Origin: Burkholderia ambifaria AMMD
GTDB taxonomy: Bacteria > Pseudomonadota > Gammaproteobacteria > Burkholderiales > Burkholderiaceae
Length of the DNA stretch: 64,000 nucleotides
Direction: 5' to 3'
Assembly (NCBI RefSeq): GCF_000203915.1
Contig: NC_008392.1
Coordinates: forward strand, 62,001 to 126,000
The position numbers and the translations under genes were made by a program. The notes beneath the pieces were generated by a model. The model was not told the DNA's origin. It saw nothing but the letters and a program-made list of their open reading frames with translations, and ran no database searches. Shown here piece by piece: positions 7,918 through 18,140 of the stretch; positions within the stretch are counted from its first letter, which is position 1, and each line of letters begins with the position of its first letter.

Positions 7918-8217
7918 TCACATCAGCCGCCCGAGTTCCTTCGAGACCGACGCGGGCGTGCCGTATTCGCGATCGGGGATCTTTCGCAGCATGTCGAGCA
8001 CGCCCGGATCCGCGTTCGAGCGTTCCGCGCACTCGACGATGTCCGACTTGCTCGCCGGATAGTCCATCCCCTTCAGCGCCTTCTGCACGTCGACGGGGCT
8101 GGGCGCCTTGCCGTGCCCCGTCTGATGGCCGCCCTTGTCGTGGTCCTGCTGCACCCGCTCGCCTTCGTGCGCGCGCGAGTGGCTGTACTCGTGGCCCGTA
8201 TGTTGTCGGGATGACAT
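7918..8217 (-). CDS. DUF2795 protein
   Basis: This 99-residue protein has a His-rich, very hydrophilic N-terminus (about 1-40) followed by a DUF2795 domain (VQKALKGMDYPASKSDIVE, then about 35 residues ending VSKELGRL). DUF2795 proteins are small, helical, often stress-induced and of unknown function. The gene lies between two stress-type genes on the same strand, with AGGAGG before the ATG. Nothing in the sequence indicates a catalytic role. Confidence 0.8.
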   Translation of the reverse strand: MSSRQHTGHEYSHSRAHEGERVQQDHDKGGHQTGHGKAPSPVDVQKALKGMDYPASKSDIVECAERSNADPGVLDMLRKIPDREYGTPASVSKELGRLM

Positions 8218-8256
8218 GAAAACCTCCTTCAGATGAAATAACGGAAAGGCGCGCGA

Positions 8257-9285
8257 TCAGGTCGGCGCGCGGCGCGCGCGCGCCAATGCGGCAACCGCCA
8301 GCGCCGCCGCGCCCAGCGCGATCGCGCCGGCCACCTTCGGCCGCTGCACCACCGCGTTGTACGCGCAGCCGCGCAGCACGTGGCCCTCCATCCCTTCGCG
8401 CTCGTGCAACACGTGGCGCGACTCGTACAGCGCGTTGTCGTCACGCGGGCGCGCCGGGCGCACCGTGCGCTGGCCGCGCGAGAACAGCGTGGCCGCGACG
8501 CGATCGAACAGCCGCGGCGCGTGGTACGCGCTGGCCGACGTAAACTTCGCGGCGCCGCCGACGAACAGCGTGCGGCGCGGATGCGCGGCCGCGTACAGGA
8601 TCGCGTCGGCGACGAGCTCCGGGTCGTAGATCGGCGGCGGCAGCTTCGCCTCGACGTTCATGTAGTTCTTCGCGTGCATCACGAACATCGTGTCGATCGC
8701 GGCCGGCTTGATCAGCGTGACGGACACCGGCAGGTGATCCGACTCCAGCTCGAGCCGCAGCGAATCGGTGAAGCCCTTCACCGCGTGCTTCGATGCGGTG
8801 TACGCGCTTTGCAGCGGCAGCGGCGCGTCGGATGCCTCGCTGCCCATGTTGATGATCGCGCCGCCGTGGAAATCGTTCTTGCGGCGGAAATGATCCGAAG
8901 CGACGAGCGAGCCATGCACGACGCCCCAGTAGTTGGTGTCGAACAGCCGGCGCTGATCCTCGAGCGGCACCGCGGCCGCCGTGCCGAAGATCGACACGCC
9001 CGCGTTGTTGACCCACGTGTCGAAGCCGCCATAGGTATCGGCCGCCTTCGCGGCCGCGCGCTGCAGATCCTCGACATTGCCGACGTCGCCGGCGACCGGC
9101 ACCGCGAGGCCGCCATGCTGGCGAATTTCCTCGCACAGCGTGTTCAGCGCGTCCTCGTTGCGCGCGAACAGCACCAGCTTCGCCCCGCGCCGTGCCGCCT
9201 TGCGCGCGGTGACGAGGCCGATGCCGCTGGTGGCGCCCGTGATCACGATCGTCTGCTCGCCGACCGGTTTGAGCATGCACTTCAT
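8257..9285 (-). CDS. SDR oxidoreductase with C-terminal membrane helix
   Basis: A 342-residue short-chain dehydrogenase. The cofactor motif is TGATSGIG, followed by NNAGVS, catalytic Ser in INMGSEASD, and YTASK for the Tyr/Lys pair. After the SDR core (about 1-250) a tail of about 80 residues ends in a hydrophobic Ala-rich helix (VAGAIALGAAALAVAALARA), which probably anchors it to the inner membrane. AAAGGAG is seen upstream. It is the second gene of the run that starts with the BON protein, 27 bases downstream of it. Substrate unknown. Confidence 0.85.
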   Translation of the reverse strand: MKCMLKPVGEQTIVITGATSGIGLVTARKAARRGAKLVLFARNEDALNTLCEEIRQHGGLAVPVAGDVGNVEDLQRAAAKAADTYGGFDTWVNNAGVSIFGTAAAVPLEDQRRLFDTNYWGVVHGSLVASDHFRRKNDFHGGAIINMGSEASDAPLPLQSAYTASKHAVKGFTDSLRLELESDHLPVSVTLIKPAAIDTMFVMHAKNYMNVEAKLPPPIYDPELVADAILYAAAHPRRTLFVGGAAKFTSASAYHAPRLFDRVAATLFSRGQRTVRPARPRDDNALYESRHVLHEREGMEGHVLRGCAYNAVVQRPKVAGAIALGAAALAVAALARARRAPT

Positions 9286-9312
9286 CAGTGGACTCCTTTC
9301 ACGGGGCCGCGG

Positions 9313-9717
9313 TTATTTCGGGCGGATGGTCAACTGGTCGCGCACGTCCTGCACGCCCTCGATCTGCTTGACGACACTCACCGCCTGCGTGCGCTGCTGT
9401 TCGTCCGGCACGCTGCCGGTGAGCATCACGATGCCGTGACGCGTCTTCACGTGAATGTCGCCGGCCGACAGGCCGCTCGTGCCGACCAGTTCGGCCTTGG
9501 CCTTGGTCGTGATGGTCGCGTCGCGGATCTTCGCGCCGGTGCTCGTATGCGTCGACGACGACATGGATGACGATGCGCCGTCGTCGCCGGCGGCGAACAC
9601 GTTCGGCGCGACGGCCGTGCACGCGACGGCCGCGGCGATCGCGACCGCCATGCCGAGGCGCGTCGCGGGACGACGGCGAAAGCGCGGTGCGCGGGCTTGC
9701 AGCGGGAATACCTTCAT
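9313..9717 (-). CDS. Periplasmic BON-domain protein
   Basis: A 134-residue protein with a signal sequence of about 42 residues (Arg-rich, then hydrophobic, ending VFAA) and one BON domain (about 59-134: IRDATITTKAKAEL, then GIVMLTGSVPDEQQR, then VRDQLTI). BON domains bind phospholipid or envelope surfaces, as in OsmY. The ATG at 9717 is fixed by an excellent AAAGGAGGT eight bases upstream. A perfect sigma-54 element 50-63 bases upstream makes this the leading gene of the minus-strand stress run. Confidence 0.9.
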   Translation of the reverse strand: MKVFPLQARAPRFRRRPATRLGMAVAIAAAVACTAVAPNVFAAGDDGASSSMSSSTHTSTGAKIRDATITTKAKAELVGTSGLSAGDIHVKTRHGIVMLTGSVPDEQQRTQAVSVVKQIEGVQDVRDQLTIRPK

Positions 9718-9765
9718 CGTGACCTCCTTTCGTGGGGCCGGCATGGCCGGCGGGTATCGACACGG

Positions 9766-9781
9766 CGCAAATCGCGTGCCG
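9766..9781 (-). promoter_or_regulatory. Sigma-54 promoter of the BON-SDR run
   Basis: CGGCACGCGATTTGCG on the minus strand contains GGCACG-N4-TTGC without mismatch. The start would be near 9755, about 38 bases before the BON ATG. Confidence 0.75.
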
Positions 9782-9888
9782 CGCGCTGTCCGCCGGATGG
9801 GCGTGCGACACGCCGATCAGACGCCCTTTCATCCAACGCGTTGTAATTTTTTCGGCGCACCGATGGGGGGTTTCGCCCGCAAAACCCC

Positions 9889-9904
9889 GGGCATGCCGAT
9901 TGCC
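9889..9904 (+). promoter_or_regulatory. Sigma-54 promoter of the GT4-UXS operon
   Basis: GGGCATGCCGATTGCC matches GGCAYG-N4-TTGC exactly. It is divergent from the element at 9766-9781 and about 110 bases apart, so one set of activator sites could serve both. Confidence 0.75.
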
Positions 9905-9959
9905 GAATCGGGACGCAACGGGGCCCGTCGGGCGCGGCCTCGACCACCGGAGCAACACC

Positions 9960-11276
9960 ATGCAGAGAATTGCGTTGATCAGTGAACATGCGTCGCCGCT
10001 GGGGGTGATCGGCGGCGTGGATGCGGGCGGACAGAACATCTACGTCGCGAACGTCGCGAAGCAACTGGCCGAGCGCGGCCTCGACGTCGATGTCTACACG
10101 CGTTGCGACAATGCGCACCTGCCCGAAGTCGTGGAGATCGGCCCGCGCATGCGCGTGATCCACGTGCCGGCCGGCCCGCCGGTCGACGTGCCGAAGGAGC
10201 GGCTGCTGCCGTACATGGGGGCATTCGCCGACTACATGATCGCGCGCATGCGGCGCGAAGCCGATCCTGTCGACGTGATGCACGCGAACTTCTTCATGTC
10301 GGGCGAGGCCGCGCTGCGTGTGAAGAAGCGCCTCGGCATTCCGCTCGTCACGACGTTCCATGCGCTCGGGCGCGTGCGGCGGTTGCATCAGGGCGCGGCC
10401 GACGGCTTTCCCGATGAACGCTTCGCGATCGAGGACACACTCGCGCGCCGCTCCGACCGGTTGATCGCCGAATGCCCGCAGGACGCGCTGGATCTGACGA
10501 CCCACTATCACGCGGACGCCGCGCGCATCGAGATCGTGCCGTGCGGGTTCGATGCGCGCGAATTCCGGCCGGTGCCGCGCGCCGACGCGCGCGCGCAGCT
10601 CGGCTGGCCGCAGCACGCGTTCGTCGTGCTGCAGCTCGGGCGGCTCGTGCCGCGCAAGGGGATCGACACCGTGATCGACGCGCTGGCGCGCATGCCGCGC
10701 GACCCGCAGCGCCCGACGCGGCTCTATATCGTCGGCGGAAGCCACGCGACGCCCGATCCGGCCCGCGATCCGGAACTCGCGCGGCTCGCCGCACTCGCGC
10801 ACGACACCGGCATCGCGGAGCGTGTGATCTTCGTCGGCCGGCGCGAGCGCGACGTGCTGCACCTGTACTACAGCGCGGCCGACGTGTTCGTGACGACGCC
10901 GTGGTACGAGCCGTTCGGCATCACGCCGGTCGAGGCGATGGCCTGCGCGGCGCCGGTGATCGGCAGCGACGTCGGCGGCATCCGCACCACGGTGGACGAC
11001 GGCGTGACCGGCTACCTGGTGCCGCCGCGCGATCCGGCCGCGCTCGCCCAGCGGCTCGTGCAACTGCGCGCGCGCCCCGACCTGTGCGACGCGCTCGGCC
11101 GCGCCGGCTATCTGCGCGCGCACCGCTTCTATACGTGGCGCGGCGTGGCCGATCGCCTCGTCGACATCTACCGCGACGTCGCGCATCCGCAGCGCGCCGG
11201 CACCGCGGCCAGCAGCCGGCGCACCCCCGTCGCCGCCACGCCGGCCGTACTCGCGAACCGCAAGGAGAATGCATGA
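9960..11276 (+). CDS. GT4 glycosyltransferase, MshA/sucrose-phosphate-synthase-like
   Basis: A 438-residue retaining glycosyltransferase of the GT-B fold. [20 protein letters not shown] at 17-36 is the donor/acceptor loop typical of MshA, BshA and sucrose synthases. [16 protein letters not shown] opens the C-terminal Rossmann half, and [18 protein letters not shown] is the nucleotide-sugar-binding E-x7-E motif. Start at 9960 with CCGGAGC upstream. The TGA overlaps the ATG of the next gene, so the two are coupled. The donor is likely a UDP- or GDP-sugar; with the UXS partner, UDP-xylose or a related pentose is conceivable. The acceptor is unknown. Confidence 0.85.
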   Translation: MQRIALISEHASPLGVIGGVDAGGQNIYVANVAKQLAERGLDVDVYTRCDNAHLPEVVEIGPRMRVIHVPAGPPVDVPKERLLPYMGAFADYMIARMRREADPVDVMHANFFMSGEAALRVKKRLGIPLVTTFHALGRVRRLHQGAADGFPDERFAIEDTLARRSDRLIAECPQDALDLTTHYHADAARIEIVPCGFDAREFRPVPRADARAQLGWPQHAFVVLQLGRLVPRKGIDTVIDALARMPRDPQRPTRLYIVGGSHATPDPARDPELARLAALAHDTGIAERVIFVGRRERDVLHLYYSAADVFVTTPWYEPFGITPVEAMACAAPVIGSDVGGIRTTVDDGVTGYLVPPRDPAALAQRLVQLRARPDLCDALGRAGYLRAHRFYTWRGVADRLVDIYRDVAHPQRAGTAASSRRTPVAATPAVLANRKENA

Positions 11277-12322
11277 TGAAGGGCTATGATCGCAAACGCG
11301 TACTCGTCACCGGCGGCGCCGGCTTTCTCGGTTCGCATCTGTGCGAACGCCTCGTGACGTCCGGGCACGACGTGCTGTGCGTCGACAATTTCTATACGGG
11401 GACGAAGGACAACATCGCGCACCTGCTCGACGCGCCGAACTTCGAGCTGATGCGCCACGACGTGACGTTTCCGCTGTACGTCGAGGTCGACGAGATCTAC
11501 AACCTCGCGTGCCCCGCGTCGCCGGTGCACTACCAGCGCGACCCGGTGCAGACGACCAAGACCAGCGTGCACGGCGCGATCAACCTGCTCGGCCTCGCGA
11601 AGCGCGTGAAGGCGCGCATCCTGCAGGCGTCGACCAGCGAGGTGTACGGCGACCCCGACGTGCACCCGCAGGACGAGCACTACTGCGGCCGCGTCAACCC
11701 GATCGGCGTGCGCGCGTGCTACGACGAAGGCAAGCGCTGCGCGGAAACGCTGTTCATGGACTATCACCGGCAGTACGGCGTCGACGTGCGGATCGCGCGC
11801 ATCTTCAATACGTACGGGCCGCGCATGCATCCGGCCGACGGGCGCGTCGTGTCGAACTTCATCACGCAGGCGCTGGCCGGCGAGCCGCTGACCGTCTACG
11901 GCGACGGCAGGCAGACGCGCTCGTTCTGCTATGTCGACGACATGGTCGACGCGCTGATCCGTCTGATGAACGAGCCCGGCGACGCGTGCGAACCGGTGAA
12001 CCTCGGCAGCGACGACGAGATCGCGATGATCGATATCGCGCGCGAGGTCGTGAGGATCGTCGGCGCGACGGTCCCAATCGAGTTCCGCCCGCTGCCGTCC
12101 GACGATCCGCGCCAGCGGCGGCCCGATCTCGAGGTCGCGCACCGGCGCCTCGGCTGGCGCGCGACGACGCCGCTCGCGACCGGGCTCGCGCATACCGCGC
12201 GGTATTTCATCCATCGGCAGGCGATGCATCACGAGCCGGGCGACCTGGTGCGCAGCACGCAGATCGCGTCGCACATGCTCGCGCAGATCAGCACGCAGAA
12301 CCGGCCGGCGGCGGCGACCTGA
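11273..12322 (+). CDS. UDP-glucuronate decarboxylase-type SDR (UXS)
   Basis: A 349-residue extended [11 protein letters not shown] binds [15 protein letters not shown] sequence (here [15 protein letters not shown]) and [10 protein letters not shown] are classic UXS motifs, and the catalytic Tyr/Lys pair is in [10 protein letters not shown]. The family converts UDP-glucuronate to UDP-xylose with CO2 release in the cytoplasm. ATG at 11273 overlaps the GT4 stop as ATGA, with CAAGGAG upstream; a second ATG follows at once. The C-terminal tail of about 35 residues after RYFIHRQ is longer than in most relatives. The product probably feeds the adjacent glycosyltransferases. Confidence 0.88.
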   Translation: MMKGYDRKRVLVTGGAGFLGSHLCERLVTSGHDVLCVDNFYTGTKDNIAHLLDAPNFELMRHDVTFPLYVEVDEIYNLACPASPVHYQRDPVQTTKTSVHGAINLLGLAKRVKARILQASTSEVYGDPDVHPQDEHYCGRVNPIGVRACYDEGKRCAETLFMDYHRQYGVDVRIARIFNTYGPRMHPADGRVVSNFITQALAGEPLTVYGDGRQTRSFCYVDDMVDALIRLMNEPGDACEPVNLGSDDEIAMIDIAREVVRIVGATVPIEFRPLPSDDPRQRRPDLEVAHRRLGWRATTPLATGLAHTARYFIHRQAMHHEPGDLVRSTQIASHMLAQISTQNRPAAAT

Positions 12323-12349
12323 GGATCGATACGATGAGTTGAACCGACG

Positions 12350-14656
12350 TTACCGCTCGCGCTGCGTCACGTCCGCGATCTTGTGCGCCAGTTCCCGCAC
12401 GTCGACCGGCTTGCACAGAAAGCCGTCGAACCCCGCTTCGAGCGCGCGCCGCTCGTCGGCGGGGCCCGCGTGCGCCGTGACGGCCAGCACGCGCAGGTCG
12501 CGCGGCGTCGCGCCGTGCGCATGGCCGTGCCGCAACGCGTCGAGCAGCCAGAAGCCGTCGCCGTCGGGCATCGCGAGATCGGACAGCACGACGGTTGGCT
12601 GAATGTTGGCGACCACCGCGAGCGCTTCGCGGCCCGACGACGCGATCGACACCGCCGCGCCGAGCGTCGTCAGCGCGGCCGTCAGGCTCGCGCGCGTGGT
12701 CGCGTCGTCGTCGACGATCAGGATGCGCTGCGCATCGAGCATCAGCCGGTCGCGCCGGCCATCGGCCTGCGCGATGCCCCACGCCATCGCGCCGGTCGGC
12801 TGCCAGCCGGCTGGCAGCGTCACCGTGAAGGTCGCGCCGCGATTGCGGCCCGCGCTTTCGACCCGCACCTGGCCGCCGTGCAGCCCGGCGATGTGGCGCA
12901 CGATCGACAGGCCGAGCCCGAGCCCGCGCCGCGGCGACGCGGGCGAATCGTCCGCGCGGCGGAACATGTCGAATACATGGGGAATGAACGCGGGCGGAAT
13001 GCCCTGCCCGGTGTCCGCGACGACCAGCACCGCGTGCGCGTCGTCACGCGACAGCGTGACCGTCACCGCGCCACCGCCCGGCGTGAATTTCAGCGCGTTC
13101 GACACGAGGTTCGCGAGCATCTGCCGCAGGCGTTCCGCGTCGCCCGACACCACGCACGCGCTCGCCGCACACTCGAATTCGAGCACGATGCCGGCCGACG
13201 ACGCGGCCGTCTGGAACGCACCGACCGTATCGGAGAAGAGCCGCACCACGTCGACCGGCATCGGATCGATCCGCAACTTGCCGGTCGCGAGCGACGACGC
13301 ATCGAGGATGTCGCCCACCATGCGCGTCAGCGAACGCGCGCTGCGGTCGATCGCATCGATCGCCTGCTGCTCGAGCGCATCGTCGCGCGTATTGCGCAGC
13401 ACCTCGATCCAGCCGTAGATCACGTTCAGCGGCGTGCGCAGTTCGTGCGACACGGTCGCAAGCAATTCGTCCTTCAGACGATTCGACGTATCGGCCCGGT
13501 CGCGCGCGTCGCGTGCGCCTTGCAACGAGCGTTGCGTGCGCAAGTCGCGCCGGCGCTGCGCGCCCGTTTCGCGCAGCGTCAGCGACAGCGCGACGCAGTT
13601 GCGCGCGTCGCCGCGCACCGGGCCCGCGGACACCGTTGCGCGAAAACGCCGGCCGTCGCGGCGCACGCACAGCAATTCGAGCGGGCCGACCGCTTCGCGC
13701 ATCGCGTCGAACGAATCGGCGAGCGGGTTGCGCCGCAGCCAGCGCATCGCGACCAGCGTTTCGAGCGGGCGCCCGCGCGCGTCGGCTTCGTCATACCCGA
13801 AGATCCGCTGCGCGGCCGGGTTCCAGCTGACGATGCGGCCCTCGCGGTCGATCCCGACGATCGCGTCCGGCGACGCATCGACCACCGCGCGCTGCAGGCG
13901 CGACACCTCCGCCAACGCGCGCTCCGTGCCCGCATCGCGCAGCAACAGCACCGCGCCGTCGAGGCTGCCGTGCGCGTCGACGATCGGCGACGCGGCCTCG
14001 ACGATCGGTACCGGCGGGCTGCCGTCGGCGCCGTGCAGCCAGTGCCGGTCGGACAGCGCATGCGCGCCGGCGAGCGCGCGCTCGAGCGGCGTCGGCTGCA
14101 CGGGCCGGTCGTCGCGGTCGAACACGTGCAGCACGTCGCGCACAGGGCGGCCCGTCGCATCCTCGAGCGCGCCGCCGGCCAGCGCGATCGCCGCCGCGTT
14201 CACGTAGGTTATGCGGCCTTGCGCATCGGTCGCGATCACGCCGTCCGGCAACGCCTGCAGCACGGCGTCGAGCTGCCGCCGCGCGGCGGCCTCGTTCTGG
14301 TATGCCAGACGGTTCGTGACCCGCGCGTGCCGCAGCCTCGCCGCGATCGCACACACCAGCACGCCGACCAGCATGAAGATGCCGAGCCGCACGAGGCGGT
14401 CGGGCAGCGGCCCGGTATACGCGGATGCATCGGACAGGAACAGCGTCCAGACCAGCAGCCCGCTGAGCACGGTCGACAGGATTCCGAACAGGAACGACGT
14501 CGCCCACGCGGCGCCGGCGAGCAACGGGTAATACAGGATCAGCGGCAGGTTCACGCCGCCAAAACGGATCGCCAGCGTTTGCAGCACGGTCGCGGTCGCG
14601 ACGAGCATTACGGCGGTTGCGTAATTTCCGGCTTGGGGCCGTGCAATTTCACTCAT
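12350..14656 (-). CDS. Membrane hybrid sensor histidine kinase (DUF4118-PAS-PAS-HisKA-HATPase-REC)
   Basis: A 768-residue protein. Residues 10-105 form about four helices of the DUF4118/KdpD-like membrane module. PAS domains follow at about 125-240 and 250-365. HisKA carries phospho-acceptor H404 (TVSHELRTPLN). The ATPase has the N box NLVSNALKFTP and the G boxes DTGQGI and GLGLGLSIV. The C-terminal receiver (about 643-765) has D649/D650, acceptor D693 and K749. The ATG at 14656 replaces a longer in-frame start because the upstream residues are not family-like. It lies between GT/UXS and PIG-L/GT2 and near a sigma-54 response regulator, its likely partner. Confidence 0.9.
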   Translation of the reverse strand: MSEIARPQAGNYATAVMLVATATVLQTLAIRFGGVNLPLILYYPLLAGAAWATSFLFGILSTVLSGLLVWTLFLSDASAYTGPLPDRLVRLGIFMLVGVLVCAIAARLRHARVTNRLAYQNEAAARRQLDAVLQALPDGVIATDAQGRITYVNAAAIALAGGALEDATGRPVRDVLHVFDRDDRPVQPTPLERALAGAHALSDRHWLHGADGSPPVPIVEAASPIVDAHGSLDGAVLLLRDAGTERALAEVSRLQRAVVDASPDAIVGIDREGRIVSWNPAAQRIFGYDEADARGRPLETLVAMRWLRRNPLADSFDAMREAVGPLELLCVRRDGRRFRATVSAGPVRGDARNCVALSLTLRETGAQRRRDLRTQRSLQGARDARDRADTSNRLKDELLATVSHELRTPLNVIYGWIEVLRNTRDDALEQQAIDAIDRSARSLTRMVGDILDASSLATGKLRIDPMPVDVVRLFSDTVGAFQTAASSAGIVLEFECAASACVVSGDAERLRQMLANLVSNALKFTPGGGAVTVTLSRDDAHAVLVVADTGQGIPPAFIPHVFDMFRRADDSPASPRRGLGLGLSIVRHIAGLHGGQVRVESAGRNRGATFTVTLPAGWQPTGAMAWGIAQADGRRDRLMLDAQRILIVDDDATTRASLTAALTTLGAAVSIASSGREALAVVANIQPTVVLSDLAMPDGDGFWLLDALRHGHAHGATPRDLRVLAVTAHAGPADERRALEAGFDGFLCKPVDVRELAHKIADVTQRER

Positions 14657-14708
14657 CGGACACGCTCCTGCCGGAAGCTCGACGGCACCCGGCAACGGGC
14701 GAACACAT

Positions 14709-14724
14709 GGGCATGCCGCATGCT
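14709..14724 (+). promoter_or_regulatory. Near-consensus sigma-54 promoter of PIG-L-GT2
   Basis: GGCATG-N4-ATGC keeps -24 GG, -12 GC and the spacing, with one T-to-A change. It lies about 75 bases before the PIG-L ATG. Confidence 0.45.
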
Positions 14725-14796
14725 TGTTCGCATGCCCGCCGGCCGGCTCCGTCCGCTCGGCCGTTCGCACTCGATATCAGGGAGACTTTGACAAAC

Positions 14797-15504
14797 ATGA
14801 CCGCTCCGACACGCTGGCTCGTCATCTCGCCGCATCTCGACGATGCCGTCTTCAGTTGCGGGCAGTTGCTCGCGCAGGCGCCGGGCTCGGTAGTCGTCAC
14901 GGTCTTCGCCGGGATTCCCGCGCGCGGATCGGACGCGCCGCCGTGGGATCGCCGGGCCGGCTTTCGCACCGCCGACGAAGCGGTGCGCAGCCGCCGCGAC
15001 GAAGACCGCCGTGCGCTCGCGATGCTGGGCGCGCAGCCGGTATGGCTCGACTTCCTCGACGATCAGTACGGCACGCGGGCCGCATCGACGGCGATCGCCG
15101 CGCGCCTCGCCGACACGATCGACGCCCACCCGGGCTTCGGCGTGCTCGCGCCGGCCGGCCTGTTTCACCGCGATCACATCCAGGTGCAGCAGGCCGTGCT
15201 GACGCTGCTGCGCGAGAACAGCCGCGCGGGCGACGCGGCGCGCGTCTGGCGCTTCTACGAGGATGTGCCGTATCGGCGGATCGACGGCTTGATGGCGAAG
15301 CGCGTGATCGACTGGCGCGAGCACGGCTGGATCGGTCACCCGGTCGGGCCGCCAGTCGGCAACCGCACCGACGGCGCGGCAGCGAAGGCCGCCGCCGTGG
15401 ACGCGTATGCGAGCCAGATTGCGCTGTTCGAGCCTCATATGCGCGCCGATCTCCGTGAACCCGAAACGTACTGGCGGCTCGAATGCGACAACGTGTCCGC
15501 GTAA
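14797..15504 (+). CDS. PIG-L family deacetylase
   Basis: A 235-residue member of the LmbE/PIG-L family of zinc-dependent N-acetyl-sugar deacetylases. SPHLDDAVFSCG near the start supplies the zinc-binding His and catalytic Asp (usually PHPDDE), and FHRDHIQVQQA supplies the second His-x2-His-type site. No signal peptide is seen, so it should act in the cytoplasm on a sugar intermediate. GGAG lies 13 bases before the ATG, a loose spacing. The next glycosyltransferase starts inside its last codons, so the two are coupled. Confidence 0.85.
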   Translation: MTAPTRWLVISPHLDDAVFSCGQLLAQAPGSVVVTVFAGIPARGSDAPPWDRRAGFRTADEAVRSRRDEDRRALAMLGAQPVWLDFLDDQYGTRAASTAIAARLADTIDAHPGFGVLAPAGLFHRDHIQVQQAVLTLLRENSRAGDAARVWRFYEDVPYRRIDGLMAKRVIDWREHGWIGHPVGPPVGNRTDGAAAKAAAVDAYASQIALFEPHMRADLREPETYWRLECDNVSA

Positions 15505-16406
15505 CGCCGCCGCGGGTCGCGCTGCCGCCGCGCGAAGCGCGCGTGACCGCGGTCGTGCTGACCTACCGGCGCGCCGATGAACTCGCGCGCACGCTCGCGC
15601 GGCTGTCCGACTTGCCGGACCGGCCCGCGATCGTCGTCGTCGACAACGGCTCGGACGACGATACCGCCGCGCTCGTGCGCAACCGCTTCCCGCACGTGGC
15701 GCTCGTGCATGCGCCGGCCAATCTCGGCGCGGCCGGCCGCAATCTCGGCGTGGCCGTCGCGCGCACGCGCCACGTCGCGTTCTGCGACGACGACACGTGG
15801 TGGGCGCCCGGCTCGCTCGCCGAAGCCGCGAACCTGCTCGATGCGTATCCGCACGTCGCGGCCGTCACCGCGCGCGTGCTGGTCGGCCCGGAACAGCGCG
15901 AAGACCCGACCTGCCGGCTGATGGCCGACAGCCCGATCGAGGCGAACGTCGCGCTGCCGGGGCGCCCGATCCTCGGGTTGCTGGCCGGCGCGACCGCATT
16001 CCGGCGCGACGCGTTCATGAAGGCAGGCGGCTATCATCCGCGCTACTTCCTCGGCGGCGAGGAAGCGCTGCTCGCGCTCGACTTGTATCGCGCAGGCGCG
16101 TGGCTCGTGTATGCACCGCACCTGACGGTTCATCATTACCCTTCGAAGCAGCGCGACGTGCACGCGCGCGCGAGCGTGTCGACCCGCAACGCGGTATGGA
16201 CCGCATGGCTGCGATGGCCGGCCGGCGCCGCGCTCGCGCATACGCTGCGCATGCTGCCGCGCCTGTGGCGGGACCGCGGCATCACGCATGCGCTCGCCGG
16301 GCTGCCGTGGATCCTGCGCGAGCGGCATGCGATTCCGCCGGAGGTCGAGCGCATGCGCCGCCGCGTGGACGACGCCGAGCGCCGCCGCACACGCGCACGC
16401 GCATGA
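15483..16406 (+). CDS. GT2 family glycosyltransferase
   Basis: A 307-residue GT-A fold enzyme. VTAVVLTYRRADELARTL and VVVDNGSDDDT form the nucleotide-binding half, NLGAAGRNLGV is typical, and FCDDDTWW is the metal-binding D-x-D-type motif. GEEALLALDLY holds the presumed catalytic ED-like pair. It starts 22 bases before the PIG-L stop. The C-terminal region is basic (RRRVDDAERRRTRARA). It probably adds a sugar to the glycan prepared by the PIG-L enzyme; donor and acceptor are unknown. Confidence 0.85.
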   Translation: MRQRVRVTPPRVALPPREARVTAVVLTYRRADELARTLARLSDLPDRPAIVVVDNGSDDDTAALVRNRFPHVALVHAPANLGAAGRNLGVAVARTRHVAFCDDDTWWAPGSLAEAANLLDAYPHVAAVTARVLVGPEQREDPTCRLMADSPIEANVALPGRPILGLLAGATAFRRDAFMKAGGYHPRYFLGGEEALLALDLYRAGAWLVYAPHLTVHHYPSKQRDVHARASVSTRNAVWTAWLRWPAGAALAHTLRMLPRLWRDRGITHALAGLPWILRERHAIPPEVERMRRRVDDAERRRTRARA

Positions 16407-16423
16407 GCGCAGCGCGCGGCGCA

Positions 16424-17791
<1,368 letters not shown>

Positions 17792-18140
17792 CGAAGCTCC
17801 TTGTGATGCGGCCGGCTCGAACATCGGCCGAAACCGCGGCGGGCATGCGATGCGGGGTACGACGCCGGGGCTCCGGCAAGACGATCGCACCGCATACGAA
17901 CAAGCAGACAAGTTGTCCTGCCATGACAAACGACTGTTTAGCAGTATAGAAGAGGCGTGTGATGCATTCGCCGCTCATCGAATAAATCTATCCGCCGGCG
18001 CCGATCGCATTGCCAGATTCAATCTGCGGGCGCACGTATAAGCGGTATGCTTTCTACGTGAAAAGCGGCGTATACCACGTCATTTTTTCACCTTGTCTCG
18101 GCGGCTTCGGTCAAAACTTCCCAATGCGATAACAACACCC
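17792..18140 (+). other. Divergent intergenic region between two sigma-54 activators
   Basis: 349 bases, clearly richer in A/T than the neighbouring genes from about 17930 on. It must hold both activators' promoters. I see no convincing -24/-12 element, nor a strong sigma-70 box pair, so these regulators are probably not themselves RpoN-dependent. Confidence 0.5.

Noticed and set aside
12383..14791. Plus-strand open frame of about 800 codons opposite the hybrid kinase
   Set aside because: Arg/Gln/His-rich artefact of GC-skewed codons; the kinase on the other strand is unambiguous.
17905..17935. Sigma-54-like TGGCAGGACAACTTGT on the minus strand before the NtrC-type regulator
   Set aside because: The -24 to -12 distance is one base too long, and sigma-54 promoters do not tolerate spacing changes.
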